From BOG-933 sp037132135 (GTDB lineage: Bacteria; Pseudomonadota; Alphaproteobacteria; Azospirillales; Azospirillaceae): a stretch of DNA of 64,000 nucleotides. Under the pieces are notes generated by a model, which saw nothing but the letters and a program-made list of their open reading frames with translations, searched no databases and was not told the origin of the DNA. Both the position numbers and the translations under genes were made by a program. Shown in pieces: positions 16,338 to 28,900 of this stretch (its first letter is position 1; every line of letters starts with the position of its first letter). The DNA lies in assembly GCA_037132135.1 (NCBI GenBank), contig JBAXPR010000003.1:19837-83836 (forward strand), written 5' to 3'.

Positions 16338-17756
16338 TTACTCCGTTTCAGAGCCAAAGGTCATCGATACCGCGGTCCCGCCATCCTCGCCGTCGATCAC
16401 GCTAACCGTGCCGCCGGCCGCCTCGACGATCTTGCGAACCAGCGACAGCCCGATGCCGGTCCCGGGATGCTCGGCGTCGCTGTGCAGCCGCTCAAATACC
16501 CTGAACACCCGCTCGCGATATTCGGCGGGAATGCCGATGCCATTGTCGCTGACGATCACCGTGACCTGATCCGGTGTCCGGGTGGCGCTGATCCTGAGAT
16601 GCAGCGGCCGGTCGGCCCGGCGGTATTCGATGGCGTTGTCGAGCAGCGCCCGAAAGACGTCGGTCAGGCGGCTCTCGGCGAGGCGCAGCGGCGGCAGCGC
16701 GTCGGCCTCGACCGTCGCGCCGATCTCGGCCAGCCTCGCCGCGAGGTCGCGACGGGCCTGGGCGAAGGCGGCGTCGCTGTTGCACGGGGTCAGGCCGGGC
16801 TTGAGATGCTTGAGCGCGAGAAAGAGCTGGACATCCCGGATCAGCGCCCGGAGGCGCAGCGCGCCCTTCAGGATATAGGCCAGCGACGAGCGGGCGGTTT
16901 CGGCGCAGTCGGCCGGCAACTGCATCTGCAGCTTCTGGGCGAAGGCGTATTGCAGCCGCACCGGCTCTTGCAGATGGTGGGCCAGCACTTCGGAGAAGCG
17001 CTCCAGTTCCTCGTAGGAGGCCTTTTGTGCCCGGGTCATGGCGTTGAAGGCGGCAATCAGCCGCTGGACCTCGGGCGAGCCGCGCGGCCGCTGGTCTTCG
17101 GTGGTTTGACCGGCCTCGATCCGGCGCACTCGGGCATCGAGTTCCTTGAGCGGGTCGAGGGCCTGCCGCAGCACGATCATCAGGCACAGCAGCATACCGC
17201 CGCTGCTTAAGCCGAGCAGGCCGACGTAACTGGCGATACCGCTGACGATCTCCTGCTCGCGGCTCCGGGCGCTGACCTGGAGCCGGACCTCGCCATAGCT
17301 GCGCCCGCCGACCGCGATCCGTCTTTGCTCGGCGGGTTCGGGCAGGGCGAGCCAGGCGTGAACCAGTTCGGCGCCGGGGTAGGAGGGCAGGGGCATGGCC
17401 ACCACCAGCGGTTTGCCGCGTTCCGGGCGCCAGGCCACCTCGGCGACCCCGGCCTGGCGGGAGAAGCGCTGGAGGGTCTGGGTGATGGTGGCGTAATCTC
17501 CGAGGATGGCGTATTCGGTCAGCATCGAGGCCAAGAGGTCGGCCTCGCGGCTGGCCTGATTGCGGAGGTCCTTGGAGTGGCCGCGAATGTCGTCGCTGAT
17601 CAGCCAGGAGAACATCAGCAGGGCGCCGCCGCCGAGGCAGACCCCAAGCACGGTCGCGAGACGCACGAACAGCGACAGCCGGCTCCAGCCCCGCGCCAGC
17701 GGCGCCGGCACTCCGTGTCTGATCAGTCTGGCGATCGAGGTCATCGGGCCGGCCAT
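16338..17756 (-). CDS. Membrane sensor histidine kinase with HAMP and phytochrome-type HisKA
   Basis: The 472-residue protein has a first membrane segment near residues 25-45, a small extracytoplasmic domain, a second near residues 160-180, a HAMP-like linker, then a dimerisation domain and ATPase. The phospho-accepting box reads LAHHLQEPVRLQ, the form found in phytochrome and cyanobacterial kinases in place of SHDLRxPL. The ATPase has the N box DNAIEY, G1 VSDNGIGIP and G2 GTGIGLSLVRKIVE. I chose the ATG at 17756 with GGAAGGA upstream; an ATG at 17777 shares one base with the upstream stop. Neighbours suggest it signals to the downstream receiver and may read the upstream PhnD-like protein. 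Confidence 0.85.
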   Translation of the reverse strand: MAGPMTSIARLIRHGVPAPLARGWSRLSLFVRLATVLGVCLGGGALLMFSWLISDDIRGHSKDLRNQASREADLLASMLTEYAILGDYATITQTLQRFSRQAGVAEVAWRPERGKPLVVAMPLPSYPGAELVHAWLALPEPAEQRRIAVGGRSYGEVRLQVSARSREQEIVSGIASYVGLLGLSSGGMLLCLMIVLRQALDPLKELDARVRRIEAGQTTEDQRPRGSPEVQRLIAAFNAMTRAQKASYEELERFSEVLAHHLQEPVRLQYAFAQKLQMQLPADCAETARSSLAYILKGALRLRALIRDVQLFLALKHLKPGLTPCNSDAAFAQARRDLAARLAEIGATVEADALPPLRLAESRLTDVFRALLDNAIEYRRADRPLHLRISATRTPDQVTVIVSDNGIGIPAEYRERVFRVFERLHSDAEHPGTGIGLSLVRKIVEAAGGTVSVIDGEDGGTAVSMTFGSETE

Positions 17757-17776
17757 GGCTGTTCCTTCCGGGTCCA

Positions 17777-18676
17777 TTACTTGGGCAGCAGATCCAGCCG
17801 CGCGTTACGGTAGAACGTGAGATAGGACTGATAGTCGGCGTCGGTGGCGGTGACGTAGCTGACCGGCTTGATCCCGCCGGCCCGGGCGGCGCGGTTCAGC
17901 ACCTCCTGGCCCTCGGGATCGCCGGCCATGCCGGCCAGGGCGTCGCGCAGCGCGCCGGCCACCGCATCGCTGACGGTTGGTCCGGCCATGATCGGGATAT
18001 CGAGGAACGGGGGCGACGACCACAATACCCGGTAGCTCAGGCCCTCGCGGCGGGCGAAATCGGCCATCACCGCCGAGTTGACCGCCGCCGCCTCGGCCTG
18101 TCCCGCCTTCAGTTGGGCCATCGCCCCTTCCTGATTGCCGGCGAACAGCGGCTTGACCGTGATCCCGGCCTTGACCAGGGCATCGCCGGTGACCTGATAG
18201 CCAACAAAGGCGACCGGCGAGGGAAACAGCATCTCGCGGCCGGCGAGTTCGGCCAGGGTCCGCACCGGCGAGCCGTCCAGCACCACGATCTGGCCGTGAA
18301 TGGCCTCGGTGGCCGGGCGGGCGATCACCCGGAATCCCAACGCCTGCTTGTCGGGGGCGAAGAGATTGTTCGAATAGATAAAATCGAAGTCGCCGCGGCT
18401 GGCCATGGTCACGGTCTCGGGCGCCGAGCGGCCAATCCGCAGTTCCAGGGCGAGGCCGGTGCGGGCGCTGAGGTGGGTCAGGATCGGATTCCAGTATTCG
18501 GCGGTCAGAGTCGGGCTGCGCTGACTGAGCACGCCGAAGGCCAGGGGCCGGTCCTCGGCCCTGGCCGCCGTCGCCCCGGCGATCATCAGCGCCCAGGCCA
18601 TCAGCAAAGACAGGACGCGCTGCCGGGCCAAAGCCAGGCAGCGGCGGCGGCGGGCGCACGGCCGAAGCGGGGTCAT
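17777..18676 (-). CDS. PhnD-like periplasmic phosphate/phosphonate-binding protein
   Basis: The 299-residue protein has an Arg-rich N-terminus and a signal peptide ending near residue 40 (TAARA-ED). The mature part is a type 2 periplasmic binding fold of the PhnD/PtxB class, with FGVLSQRSPTLTAEYWNPILTHLSARTG and the ligand-proximal PSPVAFVGYQ and QAEAAAVNS. No permease or ATPase for such a ligand is nearby. It sits inside an operon of sensor kinases and overlaps the upstream kinase gene by four bases, so it is more likely a ligand-presenting sensor subunit than a transporter part. The ligand is unknown. Confidence 0.82.
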   Translation of the reverse strand: MTPLRPCARRRRCLALARQRVLSLLMAWALMIAGATAARAEDRPLAFGVLSQRSPTLTAEYWNPILTHLSARTGLALELRIGRSAPETVTMASRGDFDFIYSNNLFAPDKQALGFRVIARPATEAIHGQIVVLDGSPVRTLAELAGREMLFPSPVAFVGYQVTGDALVKAGITVKPLFAGNQEGAMAQLKAGQAEAAAVNSAVMADFARREGLSYRVLWSSPPFLDIPIMAGPTVSDAVAGALRDALAGMAGDPEGQEVLNRAARAGGIKPVSYVTATDADYQSYLTFYRNARLDLLPK

Positions 18677-21351
18677 GGTTGTTCTCCATCGGTTGCCGCC
18701 GGCCCCGGCTGGCGGGGCAGGGCGATCCAGAAGGTGCAGCCGGCATCGAGGCCGGACTCGACCCAGATGCGGCCGCCGTGATGGTCCATGATCTTGCGGC
18801 AGGCGGCGAGACCGATGCCGTTGCCCTCGTACTGCTCGCGCGAGACCAGCCGCTGGAAAATCTTGAACAGGCGGTCATGCTGCTCGGGATCGATGCCGAT
18901 GCCGTTGTCGGTCACCGCGATCCGCCATTCGCCCTCCTGCTCCTCGGCCCGGATCGTCACCTCGGGCGGGCGCTCGGGGTGACGGAACTTCAGCGCGTTG
19001 CTGACCAGATTCTGGAACAGCCGCTCCAGCTCCGAGGGGTTGCCCTCGATCGCCGGCAGTGGCGATGGCACGCTGACGCTGGCTCCGGTCTCGGCAATCG
19101 GGCCGGCCAGGGTATCGAGGGCGCGGGCGAGGGAGTCGTCAAGGCTGACCGGCTCGGGCGCGCCCGAAATGCGGCCGATGCGGGAGTAATCCAGCAGGTC
19201 CTTGATCATCTGGTCCATCCGCTGGGCGCCGTCGACCGCGAACCGGATGTATTTCTCCTCGTCCGGCCCGAGCCGGGCTTTCAGAGTCTTGGTCAGCAGG
19301 CCGAGATAGCCGCTGATCATGCGCAGCGGCTGGCGCAGATCGTGGGAGGCGACATAGGCGAACCGCTCAAGGTCGGCGTTGGAGCGGCGGAGGTCGGCCT
19401 CCAGCGCCTTGAAGCTGGAAATATCCTGAGCGATGGCGACGAAGCCGCCGGCCCTGCCCTCGGCGTCCGGGATGGCGCTGATCGAGAGCAGCACCGGTAA
19501 TCGCGTGCGGGAGCGGCCTAGCAGGGTCCACTCGGATACCACCGGGGCGCCGCCGGCCAGCGCCCCGGCGCACAGAACCTGGAAGCCCGAGAGGTCGGGC
19601 CGGCCGGCCGGCGCGTCTCCGGTGGCGGCTTGCCGCGCCCGGCGCGCGATCTCCTCGGGATCGAGAAACAGGACTGGAGTCGCACGGCCGACCACCTCGG
19701 CGGCGCGATAGCCAAGCCAGCGTTCGGCGGTAGAATTGAAGAGGGTGATCGTGCCGTCGACGTTGGTGGTGATGATCGCGATGCCGGCGGCGTCGAGCAG
19801 GGCGCGCTGGAACGACAGCAACTGCCGGGTTTCCCGCTCGGCCTGCCGGCGATCACTGATGTCGTGGACCACGGAATAGAGCAGTTGCCGGCCTTCGATG
19901 ACGAACGGCCCGGAATGCACCTCGACATCGCGGACCTCGCCCGAGGCCAGCCGATGGCGGAAAAAGAACTGGCTGCGGCGCTCCGCCTTCGCCTGCCGCA
20001 TCTCATCCAGGATCGCCTCGGGGCTGAGGGTGTTGATCTGATCGATCCGCATCCCCTTCAGAGTGTCCTTGCTCCAGCCATAGTATCGGGTGGCGGCGAT
20101 ATTGGCGTCGATGATCTGGCCGCTGGTGGGATCGATCAGAATTTCCACCGCCTTGCTGTTTTCGAACAGCTCGTAATAGAGGCCTTCGCGAGCCTTGAGT
20201 TCATGATGGGACGCCTTCAGCGCCTGTTCGGAGGCCGCGATCCGGGCATGAAGGGCGTTGAAGGCGGAGAGCAGGCCGCCGATTTCATTGGCGCCGATAT
20301 CGGTGAGCGGCTGAAACGGCAGGCGGCCGTCGGCCATCGCCTCAATGGTGGCGGTGGCGCGGGCCAGCGGCCGGAAGGCGACGACCAGCACCATCCAGAG
20401 CCCCGCCAGCGACAGCGCGGTAAAGAGGATTACGGCGTCGATTATCCAGGACACGATCTCGGTGATCGGTCGGAAGGCTTCGCCGAGCGGCACCCGGGTG
20501 ACCAGAATCCAGCGGGTGTACGGGATCGGATGGCCGGAGATCAGCTCAATGGCGCCATCAGGGCCGGTTGCCGGTTCGGAGCCCTGATAGCCGGCGGCGA
20601 AGCGGTCGAGCAGCGGCACCGCTCTGGGCGCCGGCACCAGCACCTCGGCCCGTCCCGACGCCACCACGATCTGGCCGATGGCCGGCGCATAGATGAAGAT
20701 GCCGCCGCCGGTGCCGATCCGGTAGTCGATCACCCGGCCGAGGAAGTTGTGCTGCTCCACCCGGATCACGCCGAGCAGGACCGCGATCACCCGGCCGTCG
20801 CCGCCGCGGACCGGCACCACCATGGCACAGGCCGGGGTTGCCGGTGCCGACGGCCGGTAGGGCTCGGTCAGGAGGGTCTTGCCGGTGGCGAAGGTCTCGG
20901 CGGTCAGGGCCTGGAGCGCGGCCGCCGGCAGCCCGGGCTGAAAGCCCGCCGAGCGGGCCAGGACCCGGCCATCCGCGGCGGTTACCGCCAGGCCGCCGGT
21001 AAAAAAGCTGAGAATGCCGGTGCGATTGGCCAAAAACGCTTCAAGGGCGGCGGCGTCGCCGGCTTTCGCGCCCTCGACCATGCCATCGGTGACCAGGGCC
21101 GCGACCCGGTCGACCGCGGTGATCTGGAGCGCGATCTTCTCGCCAAGTTCGAGCGCCAGGGTCTGGGTCAGGGTCAATTGGTCGGCGGCCAGCACGCGCT
21201 CCAACCGGTCATGCAGGCCCGACATCATGACGGTAACAAGAGCGGCACTCATTGCCAGGACCATGCCGCCATAACCGCAGGCGATCCGGACCTTGAGGGA
21301 GGCCGAACCGGGGAGACGGCACCGGGCCGATCGGGGATGGGGCTGGGTCAT
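18673..21351 (-). CDS. Cache-HAMP-PAS-PAS sensor histidine kinase
   Basis: This 892-residue kinase has a membrane segment near residues 22-45 and a long extracytoplasmic domain of about 270 residues with a Cache-like pattern. A second membrane segment and HAMP follow, then two PAS domains (LYYELFENSKAVEILID and LDAAGIAIITTNVDG). A phytochrome-type HisKA has the His in VASHDLRQPLRMISGYL, and the ATPase has N box LVSNALKF and G1 VTDNGIGID. There is no receiver domain. I start at the ATG at 21351 because the frame further upstream overlaps the preceding gene. Its stop overlaps the PhnD-like start (ATGA), so the pair is translationally coupled. Confidence 0.87.
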   Translation of the reverse strand: MTQPHPRSARCRLPGSASLKVRIACGYGGMVLAMSAALVTVMMSGLHDRLERVLAADQLTLTQTLALELGEKIALQITAVDRVAALVTDGMVEGAKAGDAAALEAFLANRTGILSFFTGGLAVTAADGRVLARSAGFQPGLPAAALQALTAETFATGKTLLTEPYRPSAPATPACAMVVPVRGGDGRVIAVLLGVIRVEQHNFLGRVIDYRIGTGGGIFIYAPAIGQIVVASGRAEVLVPAPRAVPLLDRFAAGYQGSEPATGPDGAIELISGHPIPYTRWILVTRVPLGEAFRPITEIVSWIIDAVILFTALSLAGLWMVLVVAFRPLARATATIEAMADGRLPFQPLTDIGANEIGGLLSAFNALHARIAASEQALKASHHELKAREGLYYELFENSKAVEILIDPTSGQIIDANIAATRYYGWSKDTLKGMRIDQINTLSPEAILDEMRQAKAERRSQFFFRHRLASGEVRDVEVHSGPFVIEGRQLLYSVVHDISDRRQAERETRQLLSFQRALLDAAGIAIITTNVDGTITLFNSTAERWLGYRAAEVVGRATPVLFLDPEEIARRARQAATGDAPAGRPDLSGFQVLCAGALAGGAPVVSEWTLLGRSRTRLPVLLSISAIPDAEGRAGGFVAIAQDISSFKALEADLRRSNADLERFAYVASHDLRQPLRMISGYLGLLTKTLKARLGPDEEKYIRFAVDGAQRMDQMIKDLLDYSRIGRISGAPEPVSLDDSLARALDTLAGPIAETGASVSVPSPLPAIEGNPSELERLFQNLVSNALKFRHPERPPEVTIRAEEQEGEWRIAVTDNGIGIDPEQHDRLFKIFQRLVSREQYEGNGIGLAACRKIMDHHGGRIWVESGLDAGCTFWIALPRQPGPAATDGEQP

Positions 21352-21385
21352 GGGCCGGATCGTCCGCTGGCGGTGAAAGCCGGAG

Positions 21386-23347
<1,962 letters not shown>

Positions 23348-23648
23348 GTCCGTTCATTCAGTGGCGACGGCGATCCCGGATGTCGACAGCTTCGACGTTG
23401 TTCCGTATCGCCGCCGGAGCCATGATCCCAATATCGCATCAGTGATTATAAAATACCGGCTAAGTTGGTCCTGGCTTCGGACCCCGGCGTCCGCTGTCGG
23501 GATTGCCCGCCTGTCTGCTGACGAGAATTAATTACGCGAAAAATACCTCGAAAATGCAAACATTTCCTTTCGGGGGCCGGCGCGACCCTTGTCGCCATCG
23601 GCGGCAAAACGTCGCAATCGCAGAGGCCCCGGTGGCGATGGCGACGTC
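23348..23648. other. Intergenic region between hybrid kinase and chemoreceptor genes
   Basis: These 301 bases precede the minus-strand kinase operon and follow the minus-strand chemoreceptor gene. The stretch 23430-23465 is AT-rich (ATCAGTGATTATAAAATACC) and is the best place for the kinase operon promoter. I see no gene, RNA or clear terminator in it. Confidence 0.4.
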
Positions 23649-25634
23649 TCAGGCGGCCTGGTTCCTGACGAGGTGGCTGAACTCGGTTTCATCGTGGAGC
23701 GACCGGTCGAACTGGACGTGCAGGCCGCCATCCTCATTGATCACCCGGAACGGGACCGGCTCCGGCAGGCCGGAGATCGTGATCGCGCCGGTGGCGCCCG
23801 GGCTGAGGCTGAGGCCCTGAAGCTCGGCGCCGGTCTTCGAGAGATTCGAGACCCGCGCGGTGTGGCTCTGGCCGTGAACCAGGGCGGTGGCCGGAATGTC
23901 GACGGTATGCCGGGGGGCCTGACGGCGATTGGCCTCCTTGGTCGAGGTGCGCACCGCTTGCACCAGGACGTTGCGCAGGTGAGAGACACCCTCGGCGACC
24001 GAGCCTGCGACCTCGCAGACCGCCATCGCCGAATTCATCGTGGTCTGGGCGTCCATGGCCACCTGCTCGATGCGCCGGGACACTTCCTGGGCCGCGCTCG
24101 CGGTCTCGTTGACGTTGCGCGCGATCTCGTGGGTGACCGCGCTCTCCTGCTCGATGGCGGCGGCGACCGAACTGGAGGTCTCATCGATCTGGGCGATTTG
24201 AGCGGCGATCTCGGTGACCGCCGCCACCGCCGCGGCGGTGATCGACTGGACCTCGGCGATGACGCGGGTGATTTCGTCGGTGGCCTTGGCGGTCTGCCCG
24301 GCCAGGCCCTTGACCTCGCTGGCGACCACGGCGAAGCCCTTGCCGGCGACGCCGGCGCGCGCCGCCTCAATGGTGGCGTTGAGGGCCAGCAGATTGGTCT
24401 GGCCGGCGATGGCGGCAATCAGCTTGGCGAAATCGCTGATCCGGCCGACGGCGGCACTGAGCGAGCGGATGGTGTCCTGGGTGGTACGGCTGGTTTCGAC
24501 TGAGACCCGGGTCGCAGCGCCGGCCTGACTCACCTGACGGCTGATCTCTCCGATGGCCGCGGTGAGTTCGTCGCAGGCGCTGGCCACCGTTTCGGCGTTG
24601 GTCAGGGTCTGGCGCGCCGCCGAGGCCACTTCGTCGGAGTTGGTGCCGACCCGGAGCGCGATCGCCGCCATGCTCTGGGATTTGGCGGTCATGGCATCGG
24701 TCTGAGCGGCGACCACGGTGACCGCGTTGCGGCTTTCCTCCTCGATGGTATCGGCCATCCGGGCCAGGGCGTTGGTCCGCTGGGCCTCGGCGGCGGCCCG
24801 GTGATGCTCCTGGTCGGCGCGCATCCGGTCCATTTCCAGGGCCGTATCCTTGAACACCCGGACCGCCGCCACCATGGTGCCGATCTCGTCGCGGGTGCCG
24901 GCATCGGGCAGGGTGACCGAGAGATCGCCGGCGGCGAGGCGGTTCATCACCTCTGTCACCCGGTTGACCGCACGGGCGATCACGGTGCTGGCCAGCACCG
25001 TGATGATCGCCGAACCGGCCAGGGCCAGGGAGAAAATCAGGATGAAGGCCTGAAGGGCGGTGTGGGTGGCCTCCTGGGTCGCGGCGTAGAGCCGGTCAGT
25101 TTGCCGCTTCTGGTAATCGGCCCAGCGGGTAACCGCGGCCTCGGAGGCGGTATAGCGCCGTTCGGCTTCGGAAAGCAGGGTGGTGGCCATCGCCGGGTCG
25201 GCGTCGATCATGTCGACGGTTTCGCGCACCGCCTTGACATAGGCGCCGGCGCCGGCTTCGACCTGGGTCACCATCGCGGCTTCCTCGTCGTCGTAGCGGT
25301 AGTCGCGCCGCAGCGTCGCCACCGCCTCATCGATGGTCTTGAGTTCGGCCACGGTGGCGGCAAGCAGCGCCGCGACCTTTTCCTCCTTGACGCCGACGCT
25401 CTGCCAGTTGAGGGCTTTGTAGAGGCCGACGTTGACCATCATCACCGCCGTTTTCAGGTCGCTGATCTTCCCCTTCTTGGCCATCGCGGTGCCATAAAGG
25501 TAGTCGAGGGCCTCGCCCTGGGATGATATGGTCCTGAAGGACATCGCACCGATCCCGAGCATCGCGAGCAGGATCAGCGACGGGGCGATGAACAGCTTCG
25601 TCCGCAGTCTCAGATTGAGAAAGAGCCGGATCAT
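23649..25634 (-). CDS. Methyl-accepting chemotaxis protein with C-terminal PilZ domain
   Basis: The 661-residue protein has membrane segments near residues 13-33 and 190-215. They flank a helical four-helix-bundle sensor region of about 155 residues, followed by HAMP and the signalling hairpin with tip IAAIAGQTNLLALNATIEAARAG and GKGFAVVASEVKGLA. After residue 570 comes a PilZ domain with RQAPR (RxxxR) and NLSKTG (N/DxSxxG), so it should bind cyclic di-GMP. GAAGGGAA precedes the chosen ATG. The neighbouring GGDEF-EAL gene at 25947 makes or degrades the same messenger. It probably couples c-di-GMP level to chemotactic signalling through CheA/CheW encoded elsewhere. Confidence 0.9.
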   Translation of the reverse strand: MIRLFLNLRLRTKLFIAPSLILLAMLGIGAMSFRTISSQGEALDYLYGTAMAKKGKISDLKTAVMMVNVGLYKALNWQSVGVKEEKVAALLAATVAELKTIDEAVATLRRDYRYDDEEAAMVTQVEAGAGAYVKAVRETVDMIDADPAMATTLLSEAERRYTASEAAVTRWADYQKRQTDRLYAATQEATHTALQAFILIFSLALAGSAIITVLASTVIARAVNRVTEVMNRLAAGDLSVTLPDAGTRDEIGTMVAAVRVFKDTALEMDRMRADQEHHRAAAEAQRTNALARMADTIEEESRNAVTVVAAQTDAMTAKSQSMAAIALRVGTNSDEVASAARQTLTNAETVASACDELTAAIGEISRQVSQAGAATRVSVETSRTTQDTIRSLSAAVGRISDFAKLIAAIAGQTNLLALNATIEAARAGVAGKGFAVVASEVKGLAGQTAKATDEITRVIAEVQSITAAAVAAVTEIAAQIAQIDETSSSVAAAIEQESAVTHEIARNVNETASAAQEVSRRIEQVAMDAQTTMNSAMAVCEVAGSVAEGVSHLRNVLVQAVRTSTKEANRRQAPRHTVDIPATALVHGQSHTARVSNLSKTGAELQGLSLSPGATGAITISGLPEPVPFRVINEDGGLHVQFDRSLHDETEFSHLVRNQAA

Positions 25635-25946
25635 TGCGCGGTTCCCTTCATTGACACTCCTGGCCGCCCGGTTCGAACAGAGCTGGCGGGCCACCGTATC
25701 ACTTCGCCCCCATCATCGACTATATGCGCCACAGCCCCGGATGATGTCTCCAACTTTCTTCGGGCAGAGAGCGCTGTTACCGGCGCTTCCGCTTATAGGA
25801 TCAGTGAGTTTATAATAAACCCGGCCGCTCTTGGTGGCCTTGGCGGGGTCAAATAGTTGCTGACCACTGGCCGCCGTCCTCGAAATCTTTGGTTTCTCCT
25901 CCCCGACGGAACAAGCCGCTTGGGAGTGCAGGGGCCGGGTGTCCGG
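25635..25946. other. Intergenic region with a perfect palindrome upstream of the PilZ chemoreceptor
   Basis: No gene is seen in these 312 bases. They hold the perfect 13-base palindrome GTTTATAATAAAC at 25808-25820, about 175 bases before the chemoreceptor start. It lies just downstream of the GGDEF-EAL gene's end and could be an operator or part of a promoter. Confidence 0.45.
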
Positions 25947-28900
25947 TCAGGCCGCCGCCGGCTTGCGGCTTTCAAGGGCGGCGCGGACCAGTTGGCCGAA
26001 CTCCACGGCCGGCACCGGGCGGCCGAACAGGTAGCCCTGGCATTCCTGGCAGTTCTTGTTTTTCAGGAAGTTCGCCTGCGCCGCTGTTTCGACCCCCTCG
26101 GCGAGGGTGATCATGTTCATCGTCTCGGCCATCTGCAGGATGGTGGTGACGATGGCGTCGCTGTCCGGATTGATGGTCAGGCCGGAGACGAACGAGCGGT
26201 CGATCTTCAATTTGTCGGTCTTGAGCTTGTGGAGGTAGGAGAGACAGGAATAGCCGGTGCCGAAATCGTCGATCGCGAGCCGGACTCCGAGCCGCTTCAG
26301 GTCGTTGATGACGTCGAGGGTCTGGTTGCCCTCGGCGATCAGCACCGATTCGGTCAGCTCCAGTTCCAGCCACTCGGACGGCATGCCGGATTCGGTGATC
26401 AGCTCCCTCACCGTGTCGACGAAGTTGGGGCTGTGCAGTTGGATCGCCGAAATGTTGACCGCCAGCCGAAGGTCGGGGAAACCGGCCTCGCGCCAGAGCC
26501 GGCCCTGGCGGCAGACCTCGCGCAGCACCCAGAGGCCCATCGGCACGATCAGGCCGCTTTCCTCGGCGATCGGGATGAAGCGGGTCGGCGGTACCTGACC
26601 ATGGTCGGGACTGAGCCAGCGCAGCAGCGCCTCGGCACCGATGATCACACCGCTGGAAAGGTCGATCAGGGGTTGGTAGTGGATCGAGAACTCGTCGCGC
26701 TCGATGGCGGTGCGGAGATCGTTCTTGAGCGTCAGGCGCTCGGTGGCATAGGCGATCATCGAGGCTTCGAACTGCCGGGTGGTGTTGCGGCCGTTCTGCT
26801 TGGCGTGGTAGATCGCGGCATCGGCCTTCTGGAACAGCAGATCGAAGCTCTTGCCATCGTCGGGATAGCGGCTGATGCCGAAGCTGGCGGTCAGCGACAC
26901 CGGGTAGCGGCCCAGTTGCACCGGCACCGAGACCACGGCGCGCATGGCGTAGATCGAGGCATGGATCGCCTCTTCCGCCGGGACGTCGACCAGCAGGACC
27001 AGAAACTCGTCGCCGCCGGTGCGGCAGACGATGTCGCCGGTGCCGATGGCGATGCAGCCCTTCAGCCGCTTGGCGATCTCGCGCAGCATCTCGTCGCCCG
27101 CGGCATGGCCGAGGGTGTCGTTGATGTGCTTGAAATTGTCGAGATTGCATAAGACCAGCGCCATGCCGTTGCCGCTGTGGCCGGCCGAACCGCGGGCGAT
27201 CTCGAAATAGTCCTTGAGCATGCGGAGGTTGGGCAGCCCGGTCAGGGCGTCGTAGCGCGAAAGATAATCGATGCGGTCTTCGGCCGACTTCTCCTGGCTG
27301 AGGTCGGAGACGATCGCGACGTAGTGGGAGAGGCCGCCATCGGGGTTGTGGTCGGCCGAGACCCGGACCGAGGCGGGGAAGATGTCGCCGTTCCGGCGCA
27401 CCGCGACCGCTTCAGTCTCCCAGCTGCCGTGGCAGGCCAGCGCCTTGAGCGCCTGACGCAGCTGCGCCCGTCCGACGCCACCGGAAAAAAGGCTGTCGGG
27501 CCGGTGGCCGATCAGGTCCTCGGCGGTGGTGTGGAAGGCGGTCAGGAAGGCGTGATTTACCGACAGGATGCGATGGCGCCGGTCGGTGATGACGATGCCG
27601 TCGGGGCTGGACTCAAAGACCCGCGCCGCCAGCCGCACCCGGCTTTCGTTGCGCTGGCGTTCGGTGATGTCCCGGAACACCACCACGGCGCCGGCGTCGG
27701 CGGTGGCCGGCGTCACCGTGTAATCGACGGCGAAGCCGCTGCCGTCCCGGCGCCAGAAATAGTCGTTGCCGACCTTGCAGGCTTGGCCCCCGGCCAGTAC
27801 GGCGGCCACCGGGCACAGCGCGTCAGGATAGGCCCCGCCGTCGGCGCGGCTGTGGTGAAGCAAGGCGTGAGCGTTCCGGCCGATCAGGTCGCCCTGGGTC
27901 CAGCCGAGCATCGCCAGCGCCGCCGGGTTGACGAACACCACCTCGCCCCGGGCGCCGATGCCGAGAATGCCTTCGCCCGCCGAATCGAGAATCGTCTGGT
28001 TCTGGCGGAGCAACCGGTTGAGGTCATCCTGGTTGCGCTTGATCGAGGAAATGTCGGAGGCGACCGCGACATAGCTCTGAACCGCGCCCGCCTCGTCACG
28101 GACGGCGCTGATCGCCAGCCACTGGGGATAGAGTTCCCCCGACTTCCGCCGGTTCCAGATTTCCCCCTGCCAGTGGCCGGTGCGGCCAAGCTCCTGCCAC
28201 ATCCGCTCGTAATAGCCGTGATCCTGCAGGCCCGATTTCAAAAAGCGCGGATTGCGCCCGCGAACCTCTGATTCGGTATAGCCGGTAATGCGGGTGAAGG
28301 CCGGGTTGACCGAGAGGATGGCCCCGTCGGCATCAGTGATGGTCACGCTTTCGATGGTGGTGTCGAAGGCCATCGAGATTTGGCGCAGCCGCTGGTTGGC
28401 GGTGCTGAAGATGCGGGCGAGGCCATGATAGCGGTGGGCGAGGGAGCCCAGCAGCAGGGCGCCGATCAAAAGGCCGGTGGCGGAGACGATCACGGCCGCC
28501 AGCAGGCCGCGATGGACTCCCTCGGCGCTGATCGCCGTTCCTTCGAGGCGGAGGAACACCGCGGCGGTCATCGCCGTGTAGTGAGTGCCCGAGATCGCGG
28601 CGCCCATTGCCAGCGCGCCCAAAAGATCAGGAATCGTCGAGCGCGCCGCCAGCCTGCGCCGGGCGATCACGGCAACGCCGAGGGACAGGATGGCCAGCAG
28701 CGTCGCCGCCAGCAGCGACAGCAGGAACAGCGAAAGATCATAGCGCAGCGCCGCTGCCATCCGTAGCGCCGCCATGCCGGAAAAGTGCATGATTCCGATC
28801 CCGGCCCCCAGCACCGCGCCCGCAACAGCAATCCTCGGCCAGCCGCAGGCGGGCCGGCTGATCAGGTGAAAGGCGACGCCGCCGGCCAGGATCACCGGCA